64,000 bases of DNA from Zobellia roscoffensis (GTDB lineage: Bacteria; Bacteroidota; Bacteroidia; Flavobacteriales; Flavobacteriaceae): NCBI RefSeq assembly GCF_015330165.1, contig NZ_JADDXT010000002.1, positions 2,168,504 to 2,232,503 of the forward strand, given 5' to 3'. Below, in pieces: positions 1-10,054 of the stretch; the stretch's first letter is position 1; each line of letters opens with the position of its first letter. Below the pieces are notes generated by a model. The model saw only the letters and a program-made list of their open reading frames with translations, searched no databases and was not told the DNA's origin. Position numbers and translations under genes: made by a program.

Positions 1-87
1 AATTAGCAACGGTAATACTTTAATTTGAGTTTCGGGAGTATTAATCAAAAAAATGAAAAGAAAATAAGTCTTTAAATTTTTAATTGT

Positions 88-1149
88 ATGGGAAATTTGG
101 GTAGAATTGACTATTTGGATTATGTAAGGGGAGGAGCAATTTTTCTGGTGTTAGCTCACCATAGTGGTATTTTGGGGCCTTATATTTTGGCTTTTCATAT
201 GCCTTTATTTTTTGTTCTTTCAGGCTATATTCTAAATGTGAAAGGAAGAAAGGATGAGCGGTTTGTTATCCATTTTAAAAAACGTTTTAATAGATTGATT
301 ATTCCATACTTACTTTTCGAAGCTTTAATTCTTCTTTCATCAATAATACTTCATTATGGATTTAAGGCGTTGCAATTAGAAGATGTATACCATATTGAGA
401 TAGGTTATGCAGTCAGGGACATCCTTTTATGCCTTGAGTCTCCTCGATACATTGGAGCAATAAATTTGCTGTGGTTTTTTCCATGCTTATTCGTTGCCGA
501 CTTGCTTTTTTTCTTCGTTAAGAGGTTGATAAATAGATTGTTTAAAGAGGGTGAAGTTCATGCTTTTCCGTATTTTATTATTTTTGTTGCCCTTGCTCTT
601 CTTTCCTATCTAGAAAATAAATTCGTACATATTCGTTTACCTTTTACTCTTGATACATCATTGATGGCAACTAGTTTTATTGCTTTAGGATACGCAAGTA
701 GAAAATTGGTTGATAAAATTTATAATCAAACAAAATCTTTTCAATTAGGGTATGTGATTTTTGGTTTAGTGGGTGTCATCTTTTCTGTAAAAATGAATAC
801 TGGTTTATTCTTAATGTTTGTAAATGATTATGGGAATTATTTTTATGCTATGTTGGGTGCTGTAAGTGGAGTTTTGTTTTTCTTTAGTCTGATATTCTTA
901 TTAGAAAAAATATTACCTAAGTCTGGTCTAGTATATTTAAGTATAAACTCACTCATATTCTTTCCAATTCACCTTTTAATTTTGACGTTTATGAATAAAA
1001 TTTTTACTTATTTAAATATATCGGTAAATGAATGGAGCTTGCCATATATTAGAGTAATATTAACCGTTCTTTTCATGATACCTTGCATATACATAATCAA
1101 TAAATATTTTCCTGTTTTAACAGGAAGTAAAAAAGTTTTAAAATATTGA
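88..1149 (+). CDS. acyltransferase family 3 membrane protein
   Basis: A 353-aa, very hydrophobic protein with about ten predicted membrane segments. The N-terminus carries the family signature: a YLDYVRG start, the catalytic-type histidine in LAHHSG (about residue 25) and the FHMPLFFVLSGY motif. Family members (Acyl_transf_3, PF01757) move acetyl or other acyl groups onto sugars in the cytoplasmic membrane. It begins a same-strand run of polysaccharide genes, so O-acetylation of the exopolysaccharide is the likely job (inference). The ATG start is unambiguous. The locus continues to the left of the window. Confidence 0.85.
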   Translation: MGNLGRIDYLDYVRGGAIFLVLAHHSGILGPYILAFHMPLFFVLSGYILNVKGRKDERFVIHFKKRFNRLIIPYLLFEALILLSSIILHYGFKALQLEDVYHIEIGYAVRDILLCLESPRYIGAINLLWFFPCLFVADLLFFFVKRLINRLFKEGEVHAFPYFIIFVALALLSYLENKFVHIRLPFTLDTSLMATSFIALGYASRKLVDKIYNQTKSFQLGYVIFGLVGVIFSVKMNTGLFLMFVNDYGNYFYAMLGAVSGVLFFFSLIFLLEKILPKSGLVYLSINSLIFFPIHLLILTFMNKIFTYLNISVNEWSLPYIRVILTVLFMIPCIYIINKYFPVLTGSKKVLKY

Positions 1150-1298
1150 TTTTTACGCTTTTATTTCTTTATCGTAGATAGGATCGAGTTAAGTTTGGGT
1201 TGGGTAATATAAGTTTTGAGAGGCCCATTACAAGAATCTAATTTTATTTGCTATTTGTCTGAAACTTATTTCTGAGAATAATTTAAAATTCTAGTCTT

Positions 1299-1970
1299 TT
1301 GATAAAAATAATCAACTATGTTATCTGTAAAGTATTGAATCCTTCGATAAGTTTAAAAGGGATTAATTTGTATAATTTTTGGATTAGAGCGGGGAAATCC
1401 AATGATGTAAGTCTCATATCTAATAAGATATATAAATCTAGATTGAATATTGTTGGAAGTAGAAATAGAGTAAACATTAATAACACATTAGTTTCGGATT
1501 CTATAATATCAATTACGGGAAACGAGAATACGCTTAATGTAGAAGAGGGAGTTAAGCTACGAAAAGCAACTATTACTATAAGGGGTAATAATTGTGAAGT
1601 AGAAATTAAGCAAAATACAACCTTCGCTAGCGTTCGAATTGTAAACGTGGGAACAGACAATAAAATATTAATTGGTCAGAATTGCCTTTTTTCAGATTAT
1701 ATAGAGATATGGGGGAGTGATACGCATGCTATTTTTGATAAAAATAACAAGTGGATCAATAAAGAAAGGCCAATCAGTATAGGAGATAATGTTTGGGTAG
1801 GAAGTCATGTCAAAATTTTAAAAGGTGTTACTGTAGCAGATGGTGCAATTTTAGGAATGGGAAGCATGATAACCAAAGATGTATCGGAAAGAGTAATTGT
1901 AGCTGGTACGCCACTGAGGGTAATAAAAGAAGACATTAATTGGTCATTAGATTATCCAATCCAAGAATGA
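1299..1970 (+). CDS. left-handed beta-helix (hexapeptide) acetyltransferase
   Basis: A 223-aa protein whose second half has hexapeptide repeats and the typical C-terminal block NVWVGSHVKIL...GAILGMGSMITKDV...AGTP. Such enzymes acetylate sugars using acetyl-CoA, forming trimers. The N-terminal third (residues 1-95) is a divergent beta-helix. No in-frame ATG fits the N-terminus, so the TTG at 1299 is used; the resulting MIKIINYVICK start is plausible but the exact start is uncertain. It lies between the membrane acyltransferase and the GT4 gene in the polysaccharide locus. Confidence 0.8.
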   Translation: MIKIINYVICKVLNPSISLKGINLYNFWIRAGKSNDVSLISNKIYKSRLNIVGSRNRVNINNTLVSDSIISITGNENTLNVEEGVKLRKATITIRGNNCEVEIKQNTTFASVRIVNVGTDNKILIGQNCLFSDYIEIWGSDTHAIFDKNNKWINKERPISIGDNVWVGSHVKILKGVTVADGAILGMGSMITKDVSERVIVAGTPLRVIKEDINWSLDYPIQE

Positions 1971-2033
1971 GAATTGAAATTAACCGTTTGGAACGTAATT
2001 ATTTTATAAATCACTTTATAGGAAAACCGAAAA

Positions 2034-3137
2034 ATGAAAGTTATTCACATATTAAATGAACTGAAATTTTCAGGAGCAGAAATTATGTATGTGTCTGCTG
2101 CTACAGAGTTTAAAAAACTTGGATGTGAGCTGCTTGTTGTAAACACTGCTCAAAATATGGGTGAATATGCAGAGCAATTTAGCGAAGCTGGTTATCAAAT
2201 ATTACATTGGCCCTATAAGGCTAATGGTATAAGAGAGAATATTGCTTATGTACGTGAAGTAATCACTTTTTTGAATACCGAAAAAATTGATGTGGTACAT
2301 ATACATCGGTCTTCAATGAGGCTGTTAATGTCGTATTGCGCATGGAGAGCGGGATGCAAGTCCGTTTATACGTTTCACAATGTATTCCCTACCAATTGGT
2401 ATTCATATGTTTATCACGTAGGTCAACGTTGGCTTATTAAGAATGTTTTTGGTTGTAAGTTTCAAACCATAAGCGATTCTGTTTATCAACATGAAAAGAA
2501 TTTTTATTTTAATAATACCTGTAAAATCTACAATTGGTACGATAATATTCGCTTTTTCCCTGCAACCAAAATTGAAAAATTAGAGGCTCGAAAGCAACTA
2601 AATATCCCCGAAGAAGCATTTGTTATTATTTCAATAGGTGGTTGCAGTCATATAAAAAGACATTCTGATATAATCAAAGCAGTATCTGTTATAAAGGAAA
2701 AGTATCCCAATATAATTTACTTACATTTAGGTGAGGGGGATACATTATGCGAAGAACAGAAACAAGTTAAAAATGATGGCTTAGAACAGAACGTGAGGTT
2801 TGAAGGGAATCAGAATGACGTTCGTAAGTTTCTAATTGCTTCAGATATATATGTCATGCCAAGTAAACATGAAGGTATATCTGTAACCACAATAGAAGCT
2901 TTGGCAACTGAAATTCCGTCAGTTTTGTACGACGTACCGGGTCTTCGGGATTTTAACGAAACACTTAATACAGCAAAGGTTATTCCTGAGAATTATAAGG
3001 AGTTAGCTAAAACAGTGGTTGAGTTATACGAAAATAGGGAGGAGCGAGAGCAATTAAAGAAGAACGGAAAGGAGTTTGTTAATAAGGAATTTTTTATGCC
3101 TGTTAATGCAAGAAAAATAGTAGAACTCTACCAATAA
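2034..3137 (+). CDS. glycosyltransferase family 4 (GT-B)
   Basis: A 367-aa GT-B glycosyltransferase. The N-terminus has the glycine-containing ILNELKFSGAE start. The C-terminal donor domain has the EX7E signature (HEGISVTTIEAL, about residues 278-290), typical of retaining GT4 enzymes. It probably adds a sugar to the lipid-linked exopolysaccharide repeat unit on the cytoplasmic face; the sugar cannot be read from the sequence. Only 6 bp separate it from the next glycosyltransferase gene, so the two are co-transcribed. Confidence 0.88.
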   Translation: MKVIHILNELKFSGAEIMYVSAATEFKKLGCELLVVNTAQNMGEYAEQFSEAGYQILHWPYKANGIRENIAYVREVITFLNTEKIDVVHIHRSSMRLLMSYCAWRAGCKSVYTFHNVFPTNWYSYVYHVGQRWLIKNVFGCKFQTISDSVYQHEKNFYFNNTCKIYNWYDNIRFFPATKIEKLEARKQLNIPEEAFVIISIGGCSHIKRHSDIIKAVSVIKEKYPNIIYLHLGEGDTLCEEQKQVKNDGLEQNVRFEGNQNDVRKFLIASDIYVMPSKHEGISVTTIEALATEIPSVLYDVPGLRDFNETLNTAKVIPENYKELAKTVVELYENREEREQLKKNGKEFVNKEFFMPVNARKIVELYQ

Positions 3138-3143
3138 TAATTA

Positions 3144-3980
3144 ATGAAAAAGACAATTGCTGTATTACTTACGGTATTTAATCGTAAAGCCAAAACTCTT
3201 GAGGCATTACAAAATTTGTTCGCTCAGGAAATCCCTGATGAATACCTTCTAGACGTATATTTAGTTGATGATGGCTGTACGGACGGTACTGCTCAGGCCG
3301 TAGCGGAATTATACCCTTTAGTACATATCATTACTAGCAAAGGAGACTTATTTTGGAATAGGGGAATGCTTTTGGCTTGGAAGAGCGCAGCACAAGTAAA
3401 GCCCTATGATTTTTATGTTTGGCTAAATGATGATACTATTTTAAATGCCCAAGCCTTAACCACTTTGCTACAAACTTCCGAAAGCAAATCAAACAAGGCC
3501 GTAATAGTAGGGACCACCTCTTCTTTAAAAGATGCGAAAACCATTACATACGGTGGGAGGGCCAAAAATGGGCAATTGGTGATGCCTCAAGAACAAGCAG
3601 TTTCTTGTGCCTATTTTAATGGAAATGTTGTCTTAATTCCAAAATATGTATATGAAAAGGTAGGGGCCAATGACCCTGTTTTTCACCATGCTTTAGGCGA
3701 TTTTGATTACGGGAAAAGGGCAAAAAAATTAGGAATAGAAAATATAGTAGCTCCAGGAATATTGGGGCAGTGCGATACCCATGAGAGTTTGGCAACCTGG
3801 TGTAACCCGGAAAAAACATTTAAAAAACGCTGGCAAGCTTTTCGTTCGCCTTTAGGAAATAACCCAGAAGAATTCTTTGTTTACGAAAAAAGGCATAATG
3901 GTTTAGTGATAGCATGTTTTCACTATGTAACCAACCATGCTAGGGTAGTTTTGCCGCAATTATGGAAACTTAAAGCATAA
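3144..3980 (+). CDS. glycosyltransferase family 2 (GT-A)
   Basis: A 278-aa GT-A enzyme. The nucleotide-sugar motifs are visible: LVDDGCTDGT near residue 40 and the DXD-like WLNDDT near residue 93. The line GALGDFDYG-type motif (HHALGDFDYGKRAKK, about residue 177) matches the GT2 subgroup that includes rhamnosyl and galactosyl transferases, though that assignment is weak. It follows the GT4 gene closely and is 2 bp from the next gene, so it sits in the middle of a polysaccharide operon. Confidence 0.87.
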   Translation: MKKTIAVLLTVFNRKAKTLEALQNLFAQEIPDEYLLDVYLVDDGCTDGTAQAVAELYPLVHIITSKGDLFWNRGMLLAWKSAAQVKPYDFYVWLNDDTILNAQALTTLLQTSESKSNKAVIVGTTSSLKDAKTITYGGRAKNGQLVMPQEQAVSCAYFNGNVVLIPKYVYEKVGANDPVFHHALGDFDYGKRAKKLGIENIVAPGILGQCDTHESLATWCNPEKTFKKRWQAFRSPLGNNPEEFFVYEKRHNGLVIACFHYVTNHARVVLPQLWKLKA

Positions 3981-3982
3981 TA

Positions 3983-4924
3983 ATGTTAGCACCAATCTGT
4001 TTATTCACATACAACCGTTTAGCGGAAACTAAAGAGACTGTTGAGGCACTAAAGAAAAACCTTTTAGCAAGTGAGAGTCATTTACTTGTATTTTCGGATG
4101 GTGCAAAAAATGAACAAGCTCAAGAAAAAATAAAAGGTGTCCGTCAATATTTAAAAACAATAGAGGGGTTTAAATCTATTCAAATTTTTGAGGCTTCTGA
4201 AAACAAGGGGCTGGCTAACTCTATTATTTCGGGGGTTACAAATGCTTTGGAACAATATGGGAAGGTTATTGTATTAGAAGATGATTTAACCACAGCTCCA
4301 AACTTTTTGAACTTTATGAATCAAGCTCTAGATTATTATGAGACAATTGATGTTGTACAGTCAATTAATGGGTTCTCTCCTGAAATAAAAAAACAAAATA
4401 TGTTTGATGTGTTTTATCACACAAGAACATTCCCTTGGGGCTGGGCTACATGGAAAGACCGATGGGATGCAGATATTTTTTCAAAAGAAAAAATTAAGAA
4501 AGAAATAAGTGAGGATAAAACTATTTTAATGAATCTTCAAAACACTTGTGGGAGTGATATAACCAAGATGTTGTTGGATTCCATAAACGATAAAAATGAC
4601 TCTTGGTATGTGAGATGGGTTTATGCACATTTCAGAAAACAAACAGTAGGGGTTTATCCTAAATATGCTTTAGTTAACAATAGTGGATTTAATGAGAACG
4701 GCACACATTGTAAAGCAATTAATCCTTATAAATCTGTAAATGATACCGATTTTAGAAATAAGGTGCAATTTAATTTTAATAGTCAAGTTCGGATTGATCC
4801 AATAATAAACAAACAATTCTTAAGATATTTTTCTAAAGAGTACAGAGTATTGATTCGACTAAAATTGTTGCTTGAAAAAGGAGGTTTAAAAATTCTTTTA
4901 GATGATATAAAGTCTAAAATTTAA
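3983..4924 (+). CDS. GT2-like glycosyltransferase
   Basis: A 313-aa GT-A-fold protein. It starts with PICLFTYNRLAET, followed by FSDGAK (about residue 38) and the acidic donor site VLEDDL (about residue 98). The central FPWGWATWKDRW block is characteristic of the subgroup often annotated as sugar transferase in Bacteroidota polysaccharide loci. The start follows the previous stop by 2 bp, which indicates translational coupling. Donor and acceptor are unknown. Confidence 0.83.
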   Translation: MLAPICLFTYNRLAETKETVEALKKNLLASESHLLVFSDGAKNEQAQEKIKGVRQYLKTIEGFKSIQIFEASENKGLANSIISGVTNALEQYGKVIVLEDDLTTAPNFLNFMNQALDYYETIDVVQSINGFSPEIKKQNMFDVFYHTRTFPWGWATWKDRWDADIFSKEKIKKEISEDKTILMNLQNTCGSDITKMLLDSINDKNDSWYVRWVYAHFRKQTVGVYPKYALVNNSGFNENGTHCKAINPYKSVNDTDFRNKVQFNFNSQVRIDPIINKQFLRYFSKEYRVLIRLKLLLEKGGLKILLDDIKSKI

Positions 4925-4989
4925 TGCCTCAAAGGCTTTTTGGATAGTTTCACTTTTGTGGTAAGTTTTTTTATCAATTATTTTAAGAT

Positions 4990-5547
4990 ATGATTAAGCG
5001 GGTATTTGTAAAGCTGAGAGACGTATTTCTTACAAAAGTAAAATGGAGAAAATTTACCTTTGGTAAAAATTTCCATTGCGGAAGAGGGGTTTTCCTTTGG
5101 GCAAAGGATACGCTTACAATTGGAGATAATTTTTATATAGGAAAGTATTCGATTATTGAGACCAATGCATTAATTGGAAATAATGTCATTTTTGCCAATC
5201 ACGTTTCGATTGTAGGTAAGTTTGATCATCATTATCAGGAAATAGGTGTTCCTATTAGACTGGCAAGTCAAATAAGAGACGCTGATTATAATTGGAAAGG
5301 GTCAAATCAATTAACAGTCGTAGAGGATGATGTATGGGTGGGTCTAGGTGCCATTATTTTGTCAGGGGTTAAAATCGGTCAAGGTAGTATAGTAGCGGCA
5401 GGCTCCGTGGTAACGAAGGATGTGAAACCGTATTCTATATATGGGGGTAATCCGGCGAGAAAAATTAGTGATAGATTTGAATGTAAAGAGGATTTGGAGA
5501 GCCACATTTCTTTATATAAAAAGAATTTTTCGGATAAAAAGAATTAA
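4990..5547 (+). CDS. WcaF-like hexapeptide O-acetyltransferase
   Basis: A 185-aa left-handed beta-helix protein with the usual C-terminal block [17 protein letters not shown]...GSVVTKDV...YGGNPARK. The N-terminus ([16 protein letters not shown]) resembles the WcaF/colanic-acid acetyltransferase family. It should transfer acetyl from acetyl-CoA to an exopolysaccharide sugar. It is the second soluble acetyltransferase of this locus and lies just before the chain-length/kinase gene. Confidence 0.85.
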   Translation: MIKRVFVKLRDVFLTKVKWRKFTFGKNFHCGRGVFLWAKDTLTIGDNFYIGKYSIIETNALIGNNVIFANHVSIVGKFDHHYQEIGVPIRLASQIRDADYNWKGSNQLTVVEDDVWVGLGAIILSGVKIGQGSIVAAGSVVTKDVKPYSIYGGNPARKISDRFECKEDLESHISLYKKNFSDKKN

Positions 5548-5655
5548 GTTTTTTTTAGAGTAAAAAGAGGTCTTGCGGTACCTTGTAATAAATTTGAGCT
5601 CTATAGAAGTTTTTAGCAATACTACATAAACTGCTTTTACAATATTAGATTAGTG

Positions 5656-8052
5656 ATGAAAGAGAATCATACATATCCCAATAGAGCAACTGAAAATTAT
5701 ATTTCGGAAGGAAAGCCTTTTGAAATTAGAGAAGTCATAGAAGAATATCTACGCTTTTGGAAATGGTTTGTATTGAGTGCGGTATTGACCTTGGTATTGG
5801 CCGTAGGGTACTTGAAACTTAAGCAGCCCGTATACAAAGCGGTAGCCTCGGTAATTTTGGAAGACGAAGAAACAAAAGCTCCCGGTGGTGACGCAAGTGG
5901 TTTTGTAGACTTGGGCATGTTAGGAGGGCTGGGTACCAGCAGTATTGAAAATGAGTTGGGCCTTATCCGGTCCAAACGTTTAATGACCAATGCGGTAAAG
6001 GCGTTGGACCTGAATATTGGATATTTTGAGCCCAAAGGTTTTGGAGCAAAAGAGCTGTATACAGATGCTCCCTACAGATTGCGTTTGGTACGTTTGGATG
6101 AGGTAGCGTTGCAAAAAACTATGCTGGCAGAGCAAAATGTGTTGGAGATACAAAAGGTAGATGAAAATACGGTAACCATAGAGCAAGCGGAGAGTGATTA
6201 CAAGGCAACCCACAAATTGGGCGATATTATTGAAATGGGCTTTGCCGATTTTGTCGTAGAATCCAATGTGGTATTGGATACCTTGGCTACGGAGGATTTG
6301 GACTTGGATATGAATGTGGAGGTACAATTCTATTTGGTAGATCAGGTGGCCTCAGCTCAAAGAGGGCAGCTAGAAGTGGCCCTAATGGATGAAAACTCTA
6401 CAATGATTGAATTGAACATAGAGGGGAATGTTCGCCAAAAATCAGAGGACATCTTGGATCAATTGATTTTTGAGTACAACCAAGAGGCTATTGAGGATAA
6501 AAATCTGATTGCGAGAAATACGGCCTTTTTTATTGATGAACGATTGAGTATTATAAACTCGGAATTAGATTCGGTTGAAACAGGCAAGGAGAAGTTTAAA
6601 ACTTCCAATATGTTAACGAATATTGAAGCGGAATCCTCAATCATCATCCAAAATGTTAGTGACTACAACAACAAGCAACAAGAGGTGTTGACGGAACTGG
6701 AAATGACCAATGCCATGATTGAGCATGTTGGTTCTAATAAATTGAATTTATTGCCAGCGAATATGGGTGTGGCGGAATCGGGAATGGTGCAGTTGGTTGA
6801 TGAATACAATCAGCTAGTGTTGGAGCGAAACCGTCTGTTGAAAGGAGCAACGGAAACCAACCCTTTGGTGGTAAATCTGGGGAATCAGTTACAGGAAATT
6901 AAGGAGAACATTAGTGAAAGTTTGAGAAGAAGACGTTCCAACCTTTTGATCACAAAAGACAATTTAAGCCGCCAGGCCGGTATTTTGGGCTCCCAAATTT
7001 CTGAAGTACCGTCTCAAGAACGTGAGTTTAGAGGTATTGAGCGCCAACAAAATATTAAAGAAGCACTGTATCTGTTCTTGTTGCAAAAACGAGAGGAAAA
7101 TTCCTTATCTCTAGCGGCAAAGGCACCTAAGGCAAAAATAGTGGATAAGGCGTACAGTTTAAATGCTCCTATTTCCCCTAACAAAAAAGTGGTTTTAGGA
7201 ATAGGCCTATTAGGAGGTCTATTTATTCCGTTTCTTATTATTACGGCTAATAAGTTTTTAAACAACAAGATAAATTCTAGGGAGGAGCTAAAAGATGTTG
7301 CCAAAGGAACGACCGTAGTGGGTGAAATACCTCATGTAATGGCCGCAGAGTCTACAGTAGTTTCAGTAAACGAAAGGTCTGTACTTTCGGAGTCCTTTAG
7401 TATTTTACGGGCCAATCTTAATTATGTCATGCCGGATACGGGCGCTTCTGGAAAAGGTTCCTGTATTTACGTTACCTCTTCCGCACAGGGAGAGGGAAAA
7501 ACCTTTACCGTTATTAATCTGGCCTTAATATTGGCAGAGTCCGGTAAAAGTGTGGTAATGGTGGGAGGAGATTTAAGAAACCCACAACTGCACAGACATG
7601 AAAACAAACCTATAAGTACGGAGGGATTAAGTACGTATTTGGCAAGTTCCAATACAGAACTGTCCAGTTATTTGGAAGATTCCAGCCTGAACAAAAACTT
7701 AAAGGTATTGCCCTCTGGCCCTGTGCCGCCTAATCCTATACAGTTATTAGGAAAAGATAAAATGGGTGAGATGTTGGAAGAGCTAAAAAGCAGCTATGAT
7801 TATGTAATTGTAGATACCGCCCCGGCCATGATCCTTGCCGATACATTCTTGATCAGTAAGTATGCGGATCTAACGCTTTACCTTGTCCGCGCGGGCCAAA
7901 CCGAAAAGAAAGTCCTGGATTTTGCCTTGGAAGCAAAAGCAGAAGGAAAATTAAGGAATATGAGCTTCCTGTTGAACGACGTTAAGATTGCAGATGCTAC
8001 GTATGGTTCTAAGTATGGCTATATGTACGGTAACGAAAAAGCAAAAAAATAG
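5656..8052 (+). CDS. wzc: Wzc-type tyrosine autokinase, polysaccharide co-polymerase
   Basis: A 798-aa fusion of a Wzz chain-length domain and a cytoplasmic BY-kinase. Membrane segments lie near residues 37-55 and 512-532, flanking a periplasmic coiled-coil region. The kinase has Walker A SSAQGEGKT (about 607), Walker A' VGGDLRNP (about 634) and Walker B VIVDTAPA (about 716). The C-terminal tyrosine cluster is Y783, Y787, Y789 and Y791. Walker A' reads GGD instead of the common DAD, but the Asp is kept. In Wzc systems cycles of autophosphorylation control polymer length and export through Wza. A GTG lies one codon upstream (5653), but the ATG at 5656 is the better start. It ends the polysaccharide operon, followed by a terminator. 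Confidence 0.92.
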   Translation: MKENHTYPNRATENYISEGKPFEIREVIEEYLRFWKWFVLSAVLTLVLAVGYLKLKQPVYKAVASVILEDEETKAPGGDASGFVDLGMLGGLGTSSIENELGLIRSKRLMTNAVKALDLNIGYFEPKGFGAKELYTDAPYRLRLVRLDEVALQKTMLAEQNVLEIQKVDENTVTIEQAESDYKATHKLGDIIEMGFADFVVESNVVLDTLATEDLDLDMNVEVQFYLVDQVASAQRGQLEVALMDENSTMIELNIEGNVRQKSEDILDQLIFEYNQEAIEDKNLIARNTAFFIDERLSIINSELDSVETGKEKFKTSNMLTNIEAESSIIIQNVSDYNNKQQEVLTELEMTNAMIEHVGSNKLNLLPANMGVAESGMVQLVDEYNQLVLERNRLLKGATETNPLVVNLGNQLQEIKENISESLRRRRSNLLITKDNLSRQAGILGSQISEVPSQEREFRGIERQQNIKEALYLFLLQKREENSLSLAAKAPKAKIVDKAYSLNAPISPNKKVVLGIGLLGGLFIPFLIITANKFLNNKINSREELKDVAKGTTVVGEIPHVMAAESTVVSVNERSVLSESFSILRANLNYVMPDTGASGKGSCIYVTSSAQGEGKTFTVINLALILAESGKSVVMVGGDLRNPQLHRHENKPISTEGLSTYLASSNTELSSYLEDSSLNKNLKVLPSGPVPPNPIQLLGKDKMGEMLEELKSSYDYVIVDTAPAMILADTFLISKYADLTLYLVRAGQTEKKVLDFALEAKAEGKLRNMSFLLNDVKIADATYGSKYGYMYGNEKAKK

Positions 8053-8110
8053 ACCAAGCCAGTATAGCACGATAAAATCCCATACAATACGTGTATGTCG
8101 TAACGAATGA

Positions 8111-8134
8111 AGCGCCCAAAAGGGCGCTTTTTTT
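8111..8134 (+). terminator. rho-independent terminator of the polysaccharide operon
   Basis: A 7-bp GC-rich stem (AGCGCCC / GGGCGCT) with an AAAA loop, directly followed by a run of T. It lies 59 bp after the wzc stop codon and closes the operon. Confidence 0.9.
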
Positions 8135-8232
8135 ATATGTAGGGGTAACGTTGAAAAAGCAAATAAGGCGTCTAGAAAGTAATCAAATGAAGGTATACGT
8201 GTAAATCTACGTTTACACGAAAAAGACCATAA

Positions 8233-8264
8233 AAAAAGGCTTCCAATTTCTTGGAAGCCTTTTT
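8233..8264. terminator. bidirectional terminator between wzc and the lipoprotein gene
   Basis: A perfect inverted repeat with GGCTTCCAA / TTGGAAGCC arms, a TTTC loop, an A-run on the left and a T-run on the right. It can stop transcription from both sides. Its main customer is probably the minus-strand lipoprotein gene ending at 8293. Confidence 0.88.
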
Positions 8265-8292
8265 GGTTTCAGATGCAGGGTTATAATCGACC

Positions 8293-9018
8293 TTAAAAAA
8301 TATATTCGTAAGTGTATTCTTGGTCGTTTATAGTTTCTTCATGGATTGTGTTTTCATCGTTTGTGCCGTAAAACTTCATTTCTACGGTAGATGCATCTTC
8401 AATATAGAATTCTAACTCAACCCGATATATGTTTTCAGGTACCTGAAGGGTAAGTGTTTTTGTTTCTCTGTTTATGTCTTTGTAAACAGTAGATTTTACT
8501 CCCTCGGAATCATAAAGGTGCATCGTGGCAAATACGCTAACGTATTCGGCTAGTTCTCCTGTTTTAAATTCAATAAGGTAAGGTTGCTCAGTAACTTTTT
8601 GACCTTCTTTAAGGCCTTCCCTATACATAGCGTTGACTCTGCTGTCATCATGGAAATCCGTTTCTTTTAAGGTGTAGTCGTCATCAAGAAATTCAATTTT
8701 ATTTTTTAAAGTGGGGTTTTCTTGCCAATTCTCGGTAGTTTCATCGGCATCCGGATAAAACTCAATGAGTACATCTCCATCGGTAACATCCCAAAAACCG
8801 TCATATATGGTAATATCACCACCGTAATCATTTATATAAACAGCCGTTCCATCTTCATTATACGAGTAGGTGTTACCCGTAAAATCTTTGTTGGTATTCC
8901 AAGTGCCAATGAGTCTCTGTTCCGTTTCACTTAGATTGGATAAATTTTCGTTGTCCTCGTCTTTACTGCATCCAACTAATGAGAGAACGGCAGTGAACAA
9001 TAAAAGGGTACGTTTCAT
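8293..9018 (-). CDS. lipocalin-like lipoprotein
   Basis: A 241-aa secreted lipoprotein. The signal peptide ends in the lipobox LSLVGC with the acylated cysteine at residue 17, followed by an acidic stretch (SKDEDNEN). The next part, TEQRLIGTWNT...YNEDGTAVY...GFWDV, matches the lipocalin-like lipoproteins common in Bacteroidota. Residues 145-241 form a second beta-rich part without a recognised domain. Function unknown; probable location is the outer membrane or cell surface. It is transcribed alone. Confidence 0.75.
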   Translation of the reverse strand: MKRTLLLFTAVLSLVGCSKDEDNENLSNLSETEQRLIGTWNTNKDFTGNTYSYNEDGTAVYINDYGGDITIYDGFWDVTDGDVLIEFYPDADETTENWQENPTLKNKIEFLDDDYTLKETDFHDDSRVNAMYREGLKEGQKVTEQPYLIEFKTGELAEYVSVFATMHLYDSEGVKSTVYKDINRETKTLTLQVPENIYRVELEFYIEDASTVEMKFYGTNDENTIHEETINDQEYTYEYIF

Positions 9019-9203
9019 AATAAAAAATGGGTTTGGTTAATTTTTAATTTGTTTTGTATGAGGTAAAACAACGTAGGTGTATGGGGTAATATTGTAGTAA
9101 ACAACAGGGCTGGAGAGCGTATGGAAAAAATAAACGGAGTGTAACTGTTGCTTAGTGCTGAAAACAAGCTTTCAATATCTCGGAAGTCCATATGTTTTGG
9201 GGC

Positions 9204-9443
9204 GGGCACTAGGATTAACTTTGGTTTTATTAAGCGGCTCAATAGTACAAATGAGAAACCATGAGCTATAACCTTGTTTTTTATAGCTCAAATTTCATCT
9301 AATTTTGAGCTATATATGAGTTAGTTTTTATGCAAGTGTATAAGAGTCTCTCTTTACAACTTCATTTACCACAAACCTATTAGCCTTATCCTTCCATAAA
9401 ACAAAGAACCACGCCGAAATGGGCGTGGTTTCTTAATTTAAAG
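9204..9443 (-). repeat. diverged fourth copy of the tRNA-linked repeat
   Basis: The segment starts with GGGCACTAGGATTA, close to the tRNA-Arg 3' end in antisense. It keeps the AGCGGCTCAAT block, an AAACCATGAGCTAT block that matches the perfect units, and the same terminator hairpin (about 9398-9431). It is about 240 bp long, against 174 bp for the exact units, because of extra AT-rich sequence near 9270-9390. It looks like an older, decayed unit of the same array. Confidence 0.65.
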
Positions 9444-9965
9444 TGATGGCACTAGGATTACCTTCCGGTGTTCCTAGGCGGCTCAATGTTGCAAATTATA
9501 AACCACGAGCTATCGCTCTGGTTCTTCGTCTTATTCCAAGATTACAAGACTGTTGGTCTTGCATCTTTCCATAAAACAAAGAACCACGCCGAAATGGGCG
9601 TGGTTTCTAACTTAAAGTGATGGCACTAGGATTACCTTCCGGTGTTCCTAGGCGGCTCAATGTTGCAAATTATAAACCACGAGCTATCGCTCTGGTTCTT
9701 CGTCTTATTCCAAGATTACAAGACTGTTGGTCTTGCATCTTTCCATAAAACAAAGAACCACGCCGAAATGGGCGTGGTTTCTAACTTAAAGTGATGGCAC
9801 TAGGATTACCTTCCGGTGTTCCTAGGCGGCTCAATGTTGCAAATTATAAACCACGAGCTATCGCTCTGGTTCTTCGTCTTATTCCAAGATTACAAGACTG
9901 TTGGTCTTGCATCTTTCCATAAAACAAAGAACCACGCCGAAATGGGCGTGGTTTCTAACTTAAAG
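9444..9965 (-). repeat. three identical 174-bp tandem repeats derived from the tRNA-Arg 3' end
   Basis: The units run 9444-9617, 9618-9791 and 9792-9965 and read as identical, and the next base begins the tRNA. Each unit, in the tRNA's direction, ends with the last 16 nt of the tRNA (AATCCTAGTGCCATCA). Each also contains a full terminator hairpin (AACCACGCC / GGCGTGGTT then CTTTGTTTT), a CAAGAC/GTCTTG hairpin and a bulged hairpin built from AACCAGAGC and GCTCGTGGTT. No reading frame of 60 codons or more crosses the array, although 174 is divisible by three. The layout recalls the 178-bp repeats behind tRNA-Tyr in the E. coli tyrT operon (established knowledge); homology to those is not claimed. 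Confidence 0.9.
9921..9953 (-). terminator. terminator behind tRNA-Arg, repeated in every array unit
   Basis: Minus-strand stem AACCACGCC / GGCGTGGTT (9 bp), 6-nt loop, then the U-rich tail CTTTGTTTT. It lies 13 nt after the mature tRNA 3' end. Copies at the 174-bp period sit near 9747, 9573 and, shifted by one base, 9398. Confidence 0.85.
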
Positions 9966-10039
<74 letters not shown>

Positions 10040-10054
10040 ATTTTTAAAGCGGTG

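Noticed and set aside
9015..9242. 75-codon minus-strand frame upstream of the lipoprotein gene
   Set aside because: It runs through the decayed tRNA-linked repeat and has no protein-like pattern; its start matches the repeat, not a gene.
9444..9965. CRISPR array or integrated element border
   Set aside because: The repeats are 174 bp, directly adjoining and without unique spacers. No integrase, phage or cas gene is near, although the tRNA 3' end is a common attachment site.
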